A stretch of DNA of 64,000 nucleotides from Candidatus Dependentiae bacterium (GTDB lineage Bacteria; Babelota; Babeliae; Babelales; Babelaceae), in assembly GCA_013821315.1 (NCBI GenBank), contig JACDHA010000001.1, forward strand, positions 1 through 64,000, read 5' to 3'. Below, piece by piece: positions 1 to 8,668 of this stretch (positions are counted from its first letter, which is position 1; each line of letters begins with the position of its first letter). Position numbers and translations under genes: made by a program. The notes below the pieces were generated by a model. That model was not told where the DNA came from and searched no databases. It saw only the letters and a list, made by a program, of their open reading frames with translations.

Positions 1-1012
1 AGGTAGTAGCAGTAAGTGTAATACCCATGCCTAAAATTATAAACACTAACTGTAGAGAGCTTCTGTGCATACCCATAGCTTTTAAAATAGCTATATCTCG
101 TTGTTTTTGGGTTATATACATAAATAGCAATGCCACTATATTCATGCTTGCTACAATGGTAACAAGTGTTAAAATTACCCACATAGCATACTTTTCTAAG
201 GTCAATGCTGACACTAAGGCAGGATAGAGATCTTTCCAGGAGTAAGCTTCAAGGCCTAAACGTTTTGTAAGCGCTTGTAAAACTAGATTTTCGTTTTTAT
301 GATCTGCTAATGCCAGATTTACTTGCGTAATACCTGTATTAAAAAGCTGCTTAAAAAAATCAAGTGAACAATAAGCTACATGCTCATCAAACTCATTAAT
401 ACCTGTTTTAAATATATTAGTTATGGTAGCTTCTTTGGTTGAGAGCGTAATTTTAGTACTTTCAACTTGATCATCTTCAGGCAGCAGTAAAATGACTGTG
501 TCTCCTAATGTAACGCCAAGCTGTTGTGCAAGTTCGTTGCCTATAACTAATCCATGAGAGCTAAAGCTAGAAATCCACGTAGGCTTAGAGTGTAAAAGCA
601 TAGTATGCAGCGTGCTTACTTGAGCTTCGAGTGTAGCATCAATACCTTTAAGCGCTATGAGCTGTGGTGTAGCATGCTTAGTAGTAGCTTTAATTAACAG
701 TTGTCCAAAGGCAACGGGGCTTGCAGCTAGAATACTGTCTTTAAACTCTTGTTTGAGTACCTGAGAAAGTTTAGAATAATCAAGAGCATGACCACGTGAG
801 GTAAGTGTTCCATCTGCATGAATGCTTTTTAATTTTGCATGAGTAGCTTTTTCAAAGCCATTCATAATAGCTGCTACTAAGGTTAAAGCAAAAGTAGCAA
901 CTAAAATACTTATAAAACAGACTCGAATCATAAGAGAGAGGCTTTTTTCGTTAGATGAGCTTCGTATAAAACGAGTGGCTAGTAGTAAGGGAAAAAACTT
1001 TTGATAATGCAT
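1..1012 (-). CDS. LolC/LolE-family lipoprotein-releasing ABC permease (3' end cut by window edge)
   Basis: I read this gene from the minus strand; it starts at the ATG at 1012 and runs open to the window edge, about 337 codons. The N-terminus (MHYQKFFPLLLATRFIRS, a transmembrane helix, then an MNGFE motif) is the signature start of LolC/LolE permeases. A long extracytoplasmic domain follows (roughly residues 50-255) and then FtsX-type helices with an LKAMGM motif near residues 310-315. In that family the permease works with the LolD ATPase to release lipoproteins from the inner membrane to LolA. No LolD is visible here; the missing C-terminal helix lies outside the window. MacB-like or other FtsX permeases are the alternative. 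The start has only a weak ribosome site, and the gene is divergent from rpiB. Confidence 0.8.
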   Translation of the reverse strand, partial: MHYQKFFPLLLATRFIRSSSNEKSLSLMIRVCFISILVATFALTLVAAIMNGFEKATHAKLKSIHADGTLTSRGHALDYSKLSQVLKQEFKDSILAASPVAFGQLLIKATTKHATPQLIALKGIDATLEAQVSTLHTMLLHSKPTWISSFSSHGLVIGNELAQQLGVTLGDTVILLLPEDDQVESTKITLSTKEATITNIFKTGINEFDEHVAYCSLDFFKQLFNTGITQVNLALADHKNENLVLQALTKRLGLEAYSWKDLYPALVSALTLEKYAMWVILTLVTIVASMNIVALLFMYITQKQRDIAILKAMGMHRSSLQLVFIILGMGITLTATT

Positions 1013-1095
1013 AAGACCTACTATGGTAAAAGGTAAGTAAAAAAGTATACAAAAGAGTAGTAAGACTTCAATAAGTGTAAACTAAAAAGGGTTAT

Positions 1096-1548
1096 ATGCA
1101 TAGTAAGATAGCCATTGGCTCAGATCACCGCGGGTTTTTAATTAAAGAATTTTTACTGTCGTGCACTGCTTTTGATAACTGGACTGTTGAGTGGGTTGAT
1201 GTAGGAGCTTACACTAGAGAAAGATCAGATTATCCCACCTTTGGTGCTCAAGTTGCACAACTTATGCTCTCTAATACCGTAGATGCTGGAGTGCTACTTT
1301 GTGGCAATGGCGTTGGTATGGCTATAGTAGCCAATAGATTTAAACATATTAGAGCAGGGCTTGTTTGGACAGAAGGCCTAGCGCGTATGGCAAAAGAAGA
1401 TGATAATATAAATGTGCTCGTGCTTCCAGCTGATTGTATGACTCAAGAAGAAGCTGAGCAGTGTGTATTTGCTTGGCTTACGGGTAAGTTTAAAGGTGGT
1501 CGCTATGCTGAACGGCTAGCTCTCATAGAGTCACTTACAAATAGTTAA
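1096..1548 (+). CDS. rpiB: Ribose-5-phosphate isomerase B (RpiB/LacAB family)
   Basis: This 150-residue protein has the usual length of RpiB and interconverts ribose 5-phosphate and ribulose 5-phosphate in the cytosolic pentose phosphate pathway. The N-terminal GSDHRG motif (residues 8-13) forms the phosphate/substrate loop, and LLCGNGVGM (67-75) contains the catalytic cysteine C69 and the anion-hole glycines typical of bacterial RpiB. An AAAGGG ribosome site lies just upstream of the ATG. It stands alone between the Lol permease and a small exported protein. A 6-phosphogluconate dehydrogenase at 54.2 kb belongs to the same pathway. LacA/LacB subunits are relatives, but a single cysteine-containing subunit fits RpiB. 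Confidence 0.92.
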   Translation: MHSKIAIGSDHRGFLIKEFLLSCTAFDNWTVEWVDVGAYTRERSDYPTFGAQVAQLMLSNTVDAGVLLCGNGVGMAIVANRFKHIRAGLVWTEGLARMAKEDDNINVLVLPADCMTQEEAEQCVFAWLTGKFKGGRYAERLALIESLTNS

Positions 1549-1622
1549 TTTAATTATTGACTATTATGCATAAATAATTTTATACTTAGTACTAAACCTA
1601 TAATTAAAAATAAAGGAGAGTT

Positions 1623-1853
1623 ATGAAATTATTTACTAAGTTACTATTAAGTCTTATTGTTGGATTAAGCTATACTCAGTTAGCTTTCAGTTTTCTTGAT
1701 AGAGCAGAACCATCAGATTGGTGGGCAGAGTCAGAGCCAAGAGATGTAAAGCCTGGAGATCCTAGACTAACAAATGAAGATTGGATGAAATACGTTGATC
1801 CTAAAGTTTTCAACTCAGGCGCTAACACTACAAAAACAGCACCAAGAGTCTAA
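1623..1853 (+). CDS. Small exported protein of unknown function (76 aa)
   Basis: I do not recognise this protein. Residues 1-24 form a signal peptide (basic MKLFTK, then a hydrophobic LLLSLIVGL core). The remaining ~50 residues are acidic and rich in Trp, Asp and Pro (DWWAE, NEDWMKYVDPK), without cysteines, so a short exported or periplasmic peptide is likely. A strong AAAGGAGAG ribosome site precedes the ATG, and a strong hairpin terminator follows directly, so it is a single-gene transcript. Codon use and the clean start make a real gene likely despite the length. Confidence 0.7.
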   Translation: MKLFTKLLLSLIVGLSYTQLAFSFLDRAEPSDWWAESEPRDVKPGDPRLTNEDWMKYVDPKVFNSGANTTKTAPRV

Positions 1854-1861
1854 GAATTATT

Positions 1862-1893
1862 AAAGAGGCGAGATCGTAATCTCGCCTCTTTTT
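1862..1893 (+). terminator. Rho-independent terminator after the 76-aa gene
   Basis: A perfect 13-bp stem (AAAGAGGCGAGAT pairing with ATCTCGCCTCTTT), a 4-nt loop and a T-run. It can also serve the FtsH-like gene arriving from the minus strand, since the A-run on the other side gives U residues in that direction. Confidence 0.85.
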
Positions 1894-1921
1894 ATGCACT
1901 TAACTGTACTAGGTACTACTA

Positions 1922-4399
1922 TTAGTTGTTATAGTATACACTAATGGTTTGTTCAGTTTCTAGTTGTTTAGCTACTTTTTCAAGTATTTCTTTATTTTCA
2001 TGCAGAGAGTTTTTTGCACGTTGCGTGTACTCTTCCATAAGATGCCATATTTGAGCAAGCTTGGTGTTTTTTAGCTCTTTTGGCATATCTTGTTCGTTAA
2101 TACCTTCAAATACAATCTCTTTTAGTTGAGCAAATACTTTTTGCTTTGTCTCTTGAGCAACAGCATGTGACACTGAGCCAAGCAATACTTCTTGAGCTGC
2201 AAGACCTGCAAGTTCTATAATAACTGCTTTTTCTTTATCTTGTTGCGTAGTTGTTAATGCTCTGTGATCAGGAGCATAAGTAAAGAGCGCACCTTGACGT
2301 ATACCAGTTTTAGTAGTTACTGGTAATATCGTTGCTTTAACTAATTGTTCTGGCATATCAAGCGTATTATGAGCTACTATTTTACCAGCGTAATGTGCTG
2401 CAAGTACCTGTTTTTCCAGAGCCAGTGGACTGCGATGCTGAGCGCTAATGCCATACACTAAAGTATTAATACTTTGTTCAATGTCATCATGGGTTAGTGT
2501 TCTTTGAGCTATATGGGCTCTATTTAAAGCATGTTTTACTACAGCACCTAAAGTAGTCAGTGAACTGCCACTCGTCTGACGAGCTAATTCAGCTATATTA
2601 AATTCTGCTTTTGAAACACCATAATTAGCAAGTTCACGGGTAAAGAACACTGCTCTGTCTTCGTCGCTTGGTTGTCCAAAAGTAATCGTTACTCCTAGCT
2701 GAGCTGAACTGCCTAAAGCATTGGTAAGAGCTTGAGCATCTTGAGCTGTTGCTATAATAATCACGGGCTTTTTAGGATTTTTGATAGCCCCTGTCATAGT
2801 AGTAACAATGTCACCCCATACTTTAGCGTCAATTTCTTGATGGGTAAGCCAGTCAAGCTCATTTATAACAACAATAGCAGGTGTTGCTTTGTCAGCTTCT
2901 TTGATAACGTCGCCTAGCTCTTTTTTAAGCAGCGCTGAAGCATGAATATCATAGATGCCGCATTTATCGGTTTTACCTTGAGCTTTAAGTTCTTTGGTAA
3001 TTTCTCCTGCAAGAGCATGAGCAAGAGCCTTACCTGCATCAACGGGACCTACAAGTAAGTAACCACGTTCTATAGCAGCACCTGTTCTATCTAAGCTAGC
3101 TTTATGTTTAAAATAGCTCGCTATTTTACCTAGTTCAGCTTTTGCTTGAGATAGTCCAATAACGTCATTAAAAGTGCTACGAGATGATTTAACGGGAGAA
3201 CCAGTATCAAAACTTTCACCCTTTAGATAAGCGATACTTTTCATAGTCTGAGTTGACGCCCAACCAGCTAATTCTTTGGCATCTTTCATAATAATAGGAG
3301 CAAAGATAGCTGCAGGAGTAATGGTATAGAATGGTTTTGATGTATCAACGTTTATAAATCTACCTAAAGGATTAATCATGTTGCCAATTAAACCACTACC
3401 ATTACTGGTAGTATGCGTTTGTACAGTAGTTTGATTACCTATTTGAGCACCAATAATTACCAAATCTTCACCTATTTGCTCTAGACTTCTAGAAGAGGTA
3501 CTTGAAGCACCCTGTGCTAATGGAATACCTACTGGTAATTTAGGTCTGCTTTCTATTTCTTTTTTAGGCAATGAACCTATTAAATTCTTTAAATTTTGAA
3601 AAAAGTTGCCAATAGGGCTTATTGTTTTAATAGGATTGTCTTTCGTGATTTCCAAAGTATGCTTTTCTCTTTCCCCTTTTGTATTAATTATGTCTGGCAG
3701 TGGTGTACGAGTAGTAACAGTCGGTTCTGGATAATCAGGTAGTTTGTTTGGGGGTGTTATAAGCACATAATAAGCACCTAAACCAATATACGGTAGAGCA
3801 CGTTTTGCAATGGTTGGTAAATTCCACTCATTAGCAATTTGTGTTGTTCTTTTGGTAAAACGGTTTAATGGCGTTGAACCAACAAATGCGTAATTTTTAG
3901 CGATATTTTTTAACTCAGCTTCATTGTGGTCTAAAGCTCTTTTAACCATGCTTGCTTTAAGCGGTGTTGCTTGATAAGAGCGGTTAACAAATTCTTGAGT
4001 TTTTAAAGTAGGAATCTGCTTAAGTCCGTTAACAAGAGAGCTATTAACCTGTTCTAAAATTGATTTATTAACGTCAAGAATTAACGGTATAGTAGCATGG
4101 CTAAGTTCAAATTGCTTGCCTTGACGTACTTCTAAAATAAAGCTTCTTAAGCTTGTAACATAATCGCGTATAGCTTTTTTGTCATCTACTTTAATACTGT
4201 TATTGTTAACTGATTGGGCAAGCTCTTCTAAAGCTTTATCTGTTGTTGCAAGTTGTTTAAGAACGCGTTGCAAGAGAGCTTCAAGAAATTTTGGATCTTG
4301 AGTTGTTGTTTGTACTGCTGGCTCTGTTAGTTGTCCATAAGTACTTATGCCTGTACTAAGAGCAAACAATAAACTAAGTGGTAACATTTTTAATCCCAT
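1922..4399 (-). CDS. FtsH-like AAA+ membrane protein with degenerate ATPase and protease sites (pseudoenzyme)
   Basis: The 825 residues follow the FtsH plan with an enlarged N-terminal part. Residues 1-23 are a signal/first membrane segment; ~24-200 a helical domain; 201-216 and ~358-372 hydrophobic stretches; ~405-640 an AAA module; ~655-825 the M41-like peptidase module. Key residues are lost. Walker A reads GPVDAGKA (451-458), Walker B VVINELD has Asn for the Mg-binding Asp, and the zinc motif HEAGH has become HYAGK (669-673). The third metal ligand position appears to be Glu750. I infer a non-proteolytic, probably non-hydrolysing partner of the paralogue upstream. The ATG at 4399 has an AAAGGA site. 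It lies 88 bp downstream of the paralogue on the same strand. The topology is uncertain: a cleaved signal plus two further membrane segments would put the AAA module outside the cytoplasm. Confidence 0.75.
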   Translation of the reverse strand: MGLKMLPLSLLFALSTGISTYGQLTEPAVQTTTQDPKFLEALLQRVLKQLATTDKALEELAQSVNNNSIKVDDKKAIRDYVTSLRSFILEVRQGKQFELSHATIPLILDVNKSILEQVNSSLVNGLKQIPTLKTQEFVNRSYQATPLKASMVKRALDHNEAELKNIAKNYAFVGSTPLNRFTKRTTQIANEWNLPTIAKRALPYIGLGAYYVLITPPNKLPDYPEPTVTTRTPLPDIINTKGEREKHTLEITKDNPIKTISPIGNFFQNLKNLIGSLPKKEIESRPKLPVGIPLAQGASSTSSRSLEQIGEDLVIIGAQIGNQTTVQTHTTSNGSGLIGNMINPLGRFINVDTSKPFYTITPAAIFAPIIMKDAKELAGWASTQTMKSIAYLKGESFDTGSPVKSSRSTFNDVIGLSQAKAELGKIASYFKHKASLDRTGAAIERGYLLVGPVDAGKALAHALAGEITKELKAQGKTDKCGIYDIHASALLKKELGDVIKEADKATPAIVVINELDWLTHQEIDAKVWGDIVTTMTGAIKNPKKPVIIIATAQDAQALTNALGSSAQLGVTITFGQPSDEDRAVFFTRELANYGVSKAEFNIAELARQTSGSSLTTLGAVVKHALNRAHIAQRTLTHDDIEQSINTLVYGISAQHRSPLALEKQVLAAHYAGKIVAHNTLDMPEQLVKATILPVTTKTGIRQGALFTYAPDHRALTTTQQDKEKAVIIELAGLAAQEVLLGSVSHAVAQETKQKVFAQLKEIVFEGINEQDMPKELKNTKLAQIWHLMEEYTQRAKNSLHENKEILEKVAKQLETEQTISVYYNN

Positions 4400-4435
4400 G
4401 GGATTCCTTTCTTTTAAATTACAATAAGAGTTTTG

Positions 4436-4473
4436 GTAAAGAGTAGCAGATACTAGCTACTACTCTATTTTAC
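4436..4473 (-). terminator. Hairpin between the two FtsH-like genes
   Basis: GAGTAG pairs with CTACTC around a loop with some extra internal pairing, placed between the stop of the upstream FtsH-like gene (4488) and the start of the downstream one (4399). The U-run is weak in the minus direction, so it may be a partial terminator or an attenuating hairpin rather than a full stop. Confidence 0.4.
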
Positions 4474-4487
4474 CGATTTTTTGCTAT

Positions 4488-6905
4488 TTATCTATGAGTA
4501 TCTATAAGTTTTTTAAGAGACTCTGCATCAAGCGTATGTTTTTCTTCTAATTCTTGAGCTACAGAAACAAGAGCATTTTTATTATCTTTAAGTAGTTGCT
4601 CTGTTTCTAATTCAAGTTTTTGTAACATACTATAAGCTTGTTGCTTAATATCCTGTTGTGCTTGTTTTGAAAGATCTTCCAGTAATAGTCCGTCAAGTAG
4701 CACCTCTTGTGCATACTTAAGAGCTTTTTGCTTATCTTTTGTATGATGGTGCGATCCAGATGAACCAAGTACTATTTTTTCTGCTAAAGGCCCAGCAAGT
4801 TGGATCATACATTGCTTTGTTTTCTCTTGAGCATCTTGAAGCTTAAGTGCTTCTGAATAATTATAGGTAAACAAGCCGCCAAACTTTGTTGTTTGAGTTT
4901 TGTGTTGAGCTTCTTGCTTATCTGTCCATAGACGCTTTTCTATAATTTTACGATGTCTAGGGAGTATCGTTACCGATTCTAATTTGTTTTCAGGGTTAAG
5001 CAGTATGCTTGCTAGAGCGTGGCCTGCTTGGTGTAATGCAAGTATGTTTTTTTCTTGAGCAGTAAGCGGCAGTAGTGTTTTAAAACTACGTACATGAATA
5101 TTAACCTGTTCTTGTAAATGCTCTTGGCTTACCCCTTTAGCTTGTGTACGAGCTACAAAGCGGGCTTGTTTTATTATAAACTCTAAGTCACCGTATGAGC
5201 ATTGCTCTGTTTGGCGAGCCAGTGTATCGATACAAATTCCTTCTGTATCAATAGCATTATGCTTAAAGAGTACTTCAAAATACTTTTTACGATTTTCGTA
5301 GGATGGTTTTTCAAAATGTATTATAGTACCAAAGCGCCCTGGTTGCAGTAAGGCAAAATCAAGCATTTCAGGATGATTAGTCGCTCCAAGTAGTATAACT
5401 TGATGCTTTGCATCGCTTTCACTGTTAATGCCGCTCATGCCGGTTAAAAATTGACCTAGCACGTCGCCTCCCCACTCTTTTGTTTGCAGTGGCAACGTAT
5501 GAATTTCATCTATAAACAGTACACAAGGGGCATTGTTTTTAGCTTCTTCTAAGATCTTTTGAACACCATCTTTTTTCCATACAATGTCGCTCCACTTAAG
5601 CTCTCTAAAGCCAAATTTAGTGGCAGCGTTTTTTTCTGCAAGTGCTTTGTTTATACTTCCATGGAGTGCACGTGCTGCAAAAGTTTTACCGCTACGTGAT
5701 GGGCCAACAAGTAAAAGTCCTTTTTCTAAGTTAGCGTTTGAGCGATCGTATATTTCTGGTGCAGTAATATATTTTACTAATTTGCGTAACTCAGCTGTTT
5801 GACTTTCAAGTCCTACTAATTTTTCGTCATCGAGTGTCATCTTAATAGCATAATCGTAGCCTCTTTTAGTTGAGTTGCTATCAAAACCTTTAAGTTGCTC
5901 CCATTTACTACGTATTTTTCCTTTTATATCATTTTTTACTGTTTCTAGTTGATCGGGCAATGGTATTTTACTAAATGTCCACATACCTACGCCTGCAACT
6001 ATAGTTCCTAATTTGTAGGTTTCTTTGTCATTATATGCTTCAGCTAAAATACCTATAATGCCACGAGTTGGTGCTGCTGTTTTGAGTTGCCGACTTAAAC
6101 GTCTACATTCACGTCGTGCTGCGGGAGTTAAACGAGTACTCTTTGCTGTCTGATTTCCTGGTATATTTTCCTGTGTGTATAAGTAAGAAGTACCCATAAA
6201 GGACTTGATATCACGTAATGTACCAGTTTGAGGAAACCAATTGTTTGGCATAAAGTGAATAGCTGTTGCAGCAGTGATTGTTGCTAGCGGTATATATTTT
6301 AAAGAATTAGTAATATAAAATCTATCATTAAAAGCATCAAGCTTGCGCGCTACTATGTTTATCGTAGTAAGGCCTGCTTTATCAGCTTTTTGTTTAAGTA
6401 GATTAATAAGGAGATCATTAGAACAAGTTAGTTTTGAAATAGATTCTAAACTTGTATACTGAGCTACGCGTGTTGGAGCTGCTGTATCTAAATCAGCCAC
6501 CGGTACGGATATGAATTTGTTATCTAATATGCTTGATACTTGTAAAGCAAGAACTTTAATGGAGCTGCTTAAAGTATGTAATTGAGATTCAGTAAGCGGA
6601 TGCGTATACGATTTTGCCAGTCTTCTAATTGCTGCTTGATGAGCAGAAGACCAGTCAAGAGCATCTTTTTTATGCAATGGCTTTATGGTGCCCTTGCCTA
6701 TAGCTTGCCCTAAATATTGAAGCGTAGAGTTAAGCTCATCAAGATGCTGTAGGTTTTTTTCAAGCAACAAATTGAGCTGTAACGCACGTGTTTCTTCAGT
6801 TACTGGTAGTATCACTTCTTCTAAATTATTAGGTACTGAAAAAGTTGTGCCAGTTAAAGCAAACAACATGACTGCTAAAGTAGATACTTTAGTTGCAAAA
6901 TTCAT
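4488..6905 (-). CDS. FtsH-like AAA+ membrane protein with intact ATPase but Glu-to-Gln protease site
   Basis: This 805-residue paralogue of the next gene downstream has the same plan: signal/membrane segment 1-23, helical domain ~24-200, hydrophobic stretches ~204-218 and ~298-312, AAA module ~355-600 and peptidase-like module ~610-805. Here the ATPase looks functional: Walker A GPSRSGKT (401-408), Walker B LFIDE (463-467), sensor GATN (507-510) and the arginine of QPGRF (524). The M41 zinc motif HEAGH is HQAGH (625-629). Both histidines and a likely third ligand, D724, remain, but the catalytic Glu is Gln. By analogy with such substitutions in metalloproteases, I infer it binds or unfolds substrate without cutting it. 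The ATG at 6905 starts a good signal peptide; a second FtsH with an intact site would be needed elsewhere in the genome for quality control. Confidence 0.8.
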   Translation of the reverse strand: MNFATKVSTLAVMLFALTGTTFSVPNNLEEVILPVTEETRALQLNLLLEKNLQHLDELNSTLQYLGQAIGKGTIKPLHKKDALDWSSAHQAAIRRLAKSYTHPLTESQLHTLSSSIKVLALQVSSILDNKFISVPVADLDTAAPTRVAQYTSLESISKLTCSNDLLINLLKQKADKAGLTTINIVARKLDAFNDRFYITNSLKYIPLATITAATAIHFMPNNWFPQTGTLRDIKSFMGTSYLYTQENIPGNQTAKSTRLTPAARRECRRLSRQLKTAAPTRGIIGILAEAYNDKETYKLGTIVAGVGMWTFSKIPLPDQLETVKNDIKGKIRSKWEQLKGFDSNSTKRGYDYAIKMTLDDEKLVGLESQTAELRKLVKYITAPEIYDRSNANLEKGLLLVGPSRSGKTFAARALHGSINKALAEKNAATKFGFRELKWSDIVWKKDGVQKILEEAKNNAPCVLFIDEIHTLPLQTKEWGGDVLGQFLTGMSGINSESDAKHQVILLGATNHPEMLDFALLQPGRFGTIIHFEKPSYENRKKYFEVLFKHNAIDTEGICIDTLARQTEQCSYGDLEFIIKQARFVARTQAKGVSQEHLQEQVNIHVRSFKTLLPLTAQEKNILALHQAGHALASILLNPENKLESVTILPRHRKIIEKRLWTDKQEAQHKTQTTKFGGLFTYNYSEALKLQDAQEKTKQCMIQLAGPLAEKIVLGSSGSHHHTKDKQKALKYAQEVLLDGLLLEDLSKQAQQDIKQQAYSMLQKLELETEQLLKDNKNALVSVAQELEEKHTLDAESLKKLIDTHR

Positions 6906-7050
6906 AAGCGTTTTTACCTTTCTTGTACTGTGTAGTATACTAATGTTAATATGAATTCTCTTTACTAGTCTAAGATGTATGCTCTATTTGTCAAAAGGCC
7001 TTAGTATAAGAGTTTAAAGAAATAAATTAACTTTACAGTAAGGATATACT

Positions 7051-8541
7051 ATGACTAGATATGTTACTACTTTAGCTGCTGTGTTACTGGTAAGTAGCGC
7101 AGGAGCTTACTGGTTTGTAAAAAGGCCGCATCTTAAGATTATCCATAAAAAAGAAGTAGGGGGTTCTGCCTATTCTCTTGCTGCATTAAAAGATCTTAAA
7201 AATATAGTGCCTGTTGTTGTTGTAGGTTCAGGTCCTGCGGGCTTGAGTGCAGCGCTTTATACGGCTCGTTCATCGCTCTATACCGTTGTCTTTCAGGGTG
7301 AAAAGCCAGGCGGGCAACTTACTACGACAACGTATGTAGAAAATTGGCCAGGTACTAAGAAAATGCTTGGCACAGAGTTGATTGCTCAAAACCGTAATCA
7401 AGCAGAAAAGTTTGGTGCAGTGCTTGCTACAGGTAAAATAGAAGCGGCAGACTTAAGCGTTTGGCCTTTTAAATTAACTACCGATGAAGGCCACGAAATC
7501 AATGCTTTAACGGTTATTATAGCTACAGGCGCAACGCCAAAGCGTCTTAACTGCCCAGGTGAGGAAGAGTATTGGGGTAAAGGAGTTACAACCTGTGCAG
7601 TGTGTGATGCTCCGTATTTTAAAGACAAAGATGTTGTAGTAATAGGTGGTGGTGATTCAGCCGTTGAACAAGCTAGCTTACTCGTTTCGTATGCTAAAAA
7701 TGTTACGATGCTTGTGCGTGGTTCTGCCATGCGTGCAGCTCCTGCAATGAAGCAACGTATAACTGATTCAAAAAAAATTCAAGTATTATACAACACCGAA
7801 GTTCTCCAAATAACCGGTCAAAATCACCCTGGTAAAGAAAAAGAAGTTACTGGTATAGAGCTTAAAGATAAAGCAACCGGCAAAACAACCTCGATGTCTA
7901 TAGATGGGGTATTTTTAGCTATTGGCCATACACCAAATACACAGGTGTTTTCAAAATATGTTCAGACTAATGCTGAAGGGTATATAACATTGCCTAATCG
8001 TACTCAAGAAACTTCATTGCCAGGCATATATGCTGCTGGAGATGTTGCTGATTTTGTCTATCGTCAAGCGGGTGTAGCAGCAGGTGACGGTATTAAAGCT
8101 GCTCTTGATGCTAGTATGTTTTTGCAAGAACACGGTTTTAATGACGAATTTGCCAAAACATTAGAAAAAAACTATTACGAAGCCAACCAAGATAGCGCTA
8201 TTTTAAAGCTTACTCCCGTTGTAACAGTAAAAGACTTTGATGCTATTGCAAAAAAATCAGGCTATGTGGTTGTTGATGTAGGAGCTGATTACTGTAGTTC
8301 TTGCCATGCTTTACTTCCTTTGCTTGAATCTGCAGCGGCTAAACTTAAAGATAAAGCTCATTTTGTACAAATTAACTTAAGCGATAATCCTAAAGAGCTT
8401 GTGCAAAAGTTTGATATTAAAGGTAGTATTCCTCAGATACTTATTGTTAAAGATGGTCAAGTTATTAAGCGCTTTGATCATCCACCAATGACTAAACGAG
8501 CAGTTTTACAATCCATTAATGAAGCTGTTACTCAAGATTAA
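7051..8541 (+). CDS. trxB: Membrane-anchored thioredoxin reductase fused to a C-terminal thioredoxin domain
   Basis: The enzyme should use NADPH through FAD to reduce a disulfide and pass electrons to thioredoxin. Residues 4-23 form one membrane helix followed by KRPHLK; the positive charges after the helix favour a cytoplasmic catalytic part. The reductase spans ~52-360: FAD loop GSGPAG (59-64), active-site CAVC (182-185), NADPH loop GGGDSA (199-204) and GIYAAGD (325-331). Residues ~390-496 are a thioredoxin fold whose redox motif is CSSC (415-418) instead of CGPC, with the cis-proline region SIPQ (459-462). Fusions of this order are known in a few bacteria such as Mycobacterium leprae, but not usually with a membrane anchor. 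It is flanked by its own terminator. The reductase call is firm; the partner of the fused domain is inferred. Confidence 0.92.
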   Translation: MTRYVTTLAAVLLVSSAGAYWFVKRPHLKIIHKKEVGGSAYSLAALKDLKNIVPVVVVGSGPAGLSAALYTARSSLYTVVFQGEKPGGQLTTTTYVENWPGTKKMLGTELIAQNRNQAEKFGAVLATGKIEAADLSVWPFKLTTDEGHEINALTVIIATGATPKRLNCPGEEEYWGKGVTTCAVCDAPYFKDKDVVVIGGGDSAVEQASLLVSYAKNVTMLVRGSAMRAAPAMKQRITDSKKIQVLYNTEVLQITGQNHPGKEKEVTGIELKDKATGKTTSMSIDGVFLAIGHTPNTQVFSKYVQTNAEGYITLPNRTQETSLPGIYAAGDVADFVYRQAGVAAGDGIKAALDASMFLQEHGFNDEFAKTLEKNYYEANQDSAILKLTPVVTVKDFDAIAKKSGYVVVDVGADYCSSCHALLPLLESAAAKLKDKAHFVQINLSDNPKELVQKFDIKGSIPQILIVKDGQVIKRFDHPPMTKRAVLQSINEAVTQD

Positions 8542-8567
8542 AATCTCTCCTTAAAAAACGTATTTTA

Positions 8568-8597
8568 GAGGTGCCCGTAAAATCGGCACCTCTTTTT
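8568..8597 (+). terminator. Terminator after trxB
   Basis: An 8-bp GC-rich stem (GAGGTGCC with GGCACCTC), a 9-nt loop and a T5 tail, 27 bp after the trxB stop. Confidence 0.85.
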
Positions 8598-8668
8598 GTT
8601 TTAATTAAAGATAAAAAAATGTATAATGAGTAATTAATAAGCAAAGTTGCTTTAATAACGGAGAAACT

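Noticed and set aside
27-227. Plus-strand reading frame at the window start
   Set aside because: It is the antisense of the LolC/E-type permease; the minus-strand frame carries the family motifs and is open across the first kilobase.
4488-6905. Ordinary FtsH protease
   Set aside because: The HEAGH motif is HQAGH; without the catalytic Glu proteolysis is not expected, so it was not named ftsH.
7398-7730. 110-codon minus-strand frame inside trxB
   Set aside because: Antisense of a conserved enzyme with no ribosome site or signal; codon pattern follows trxB.
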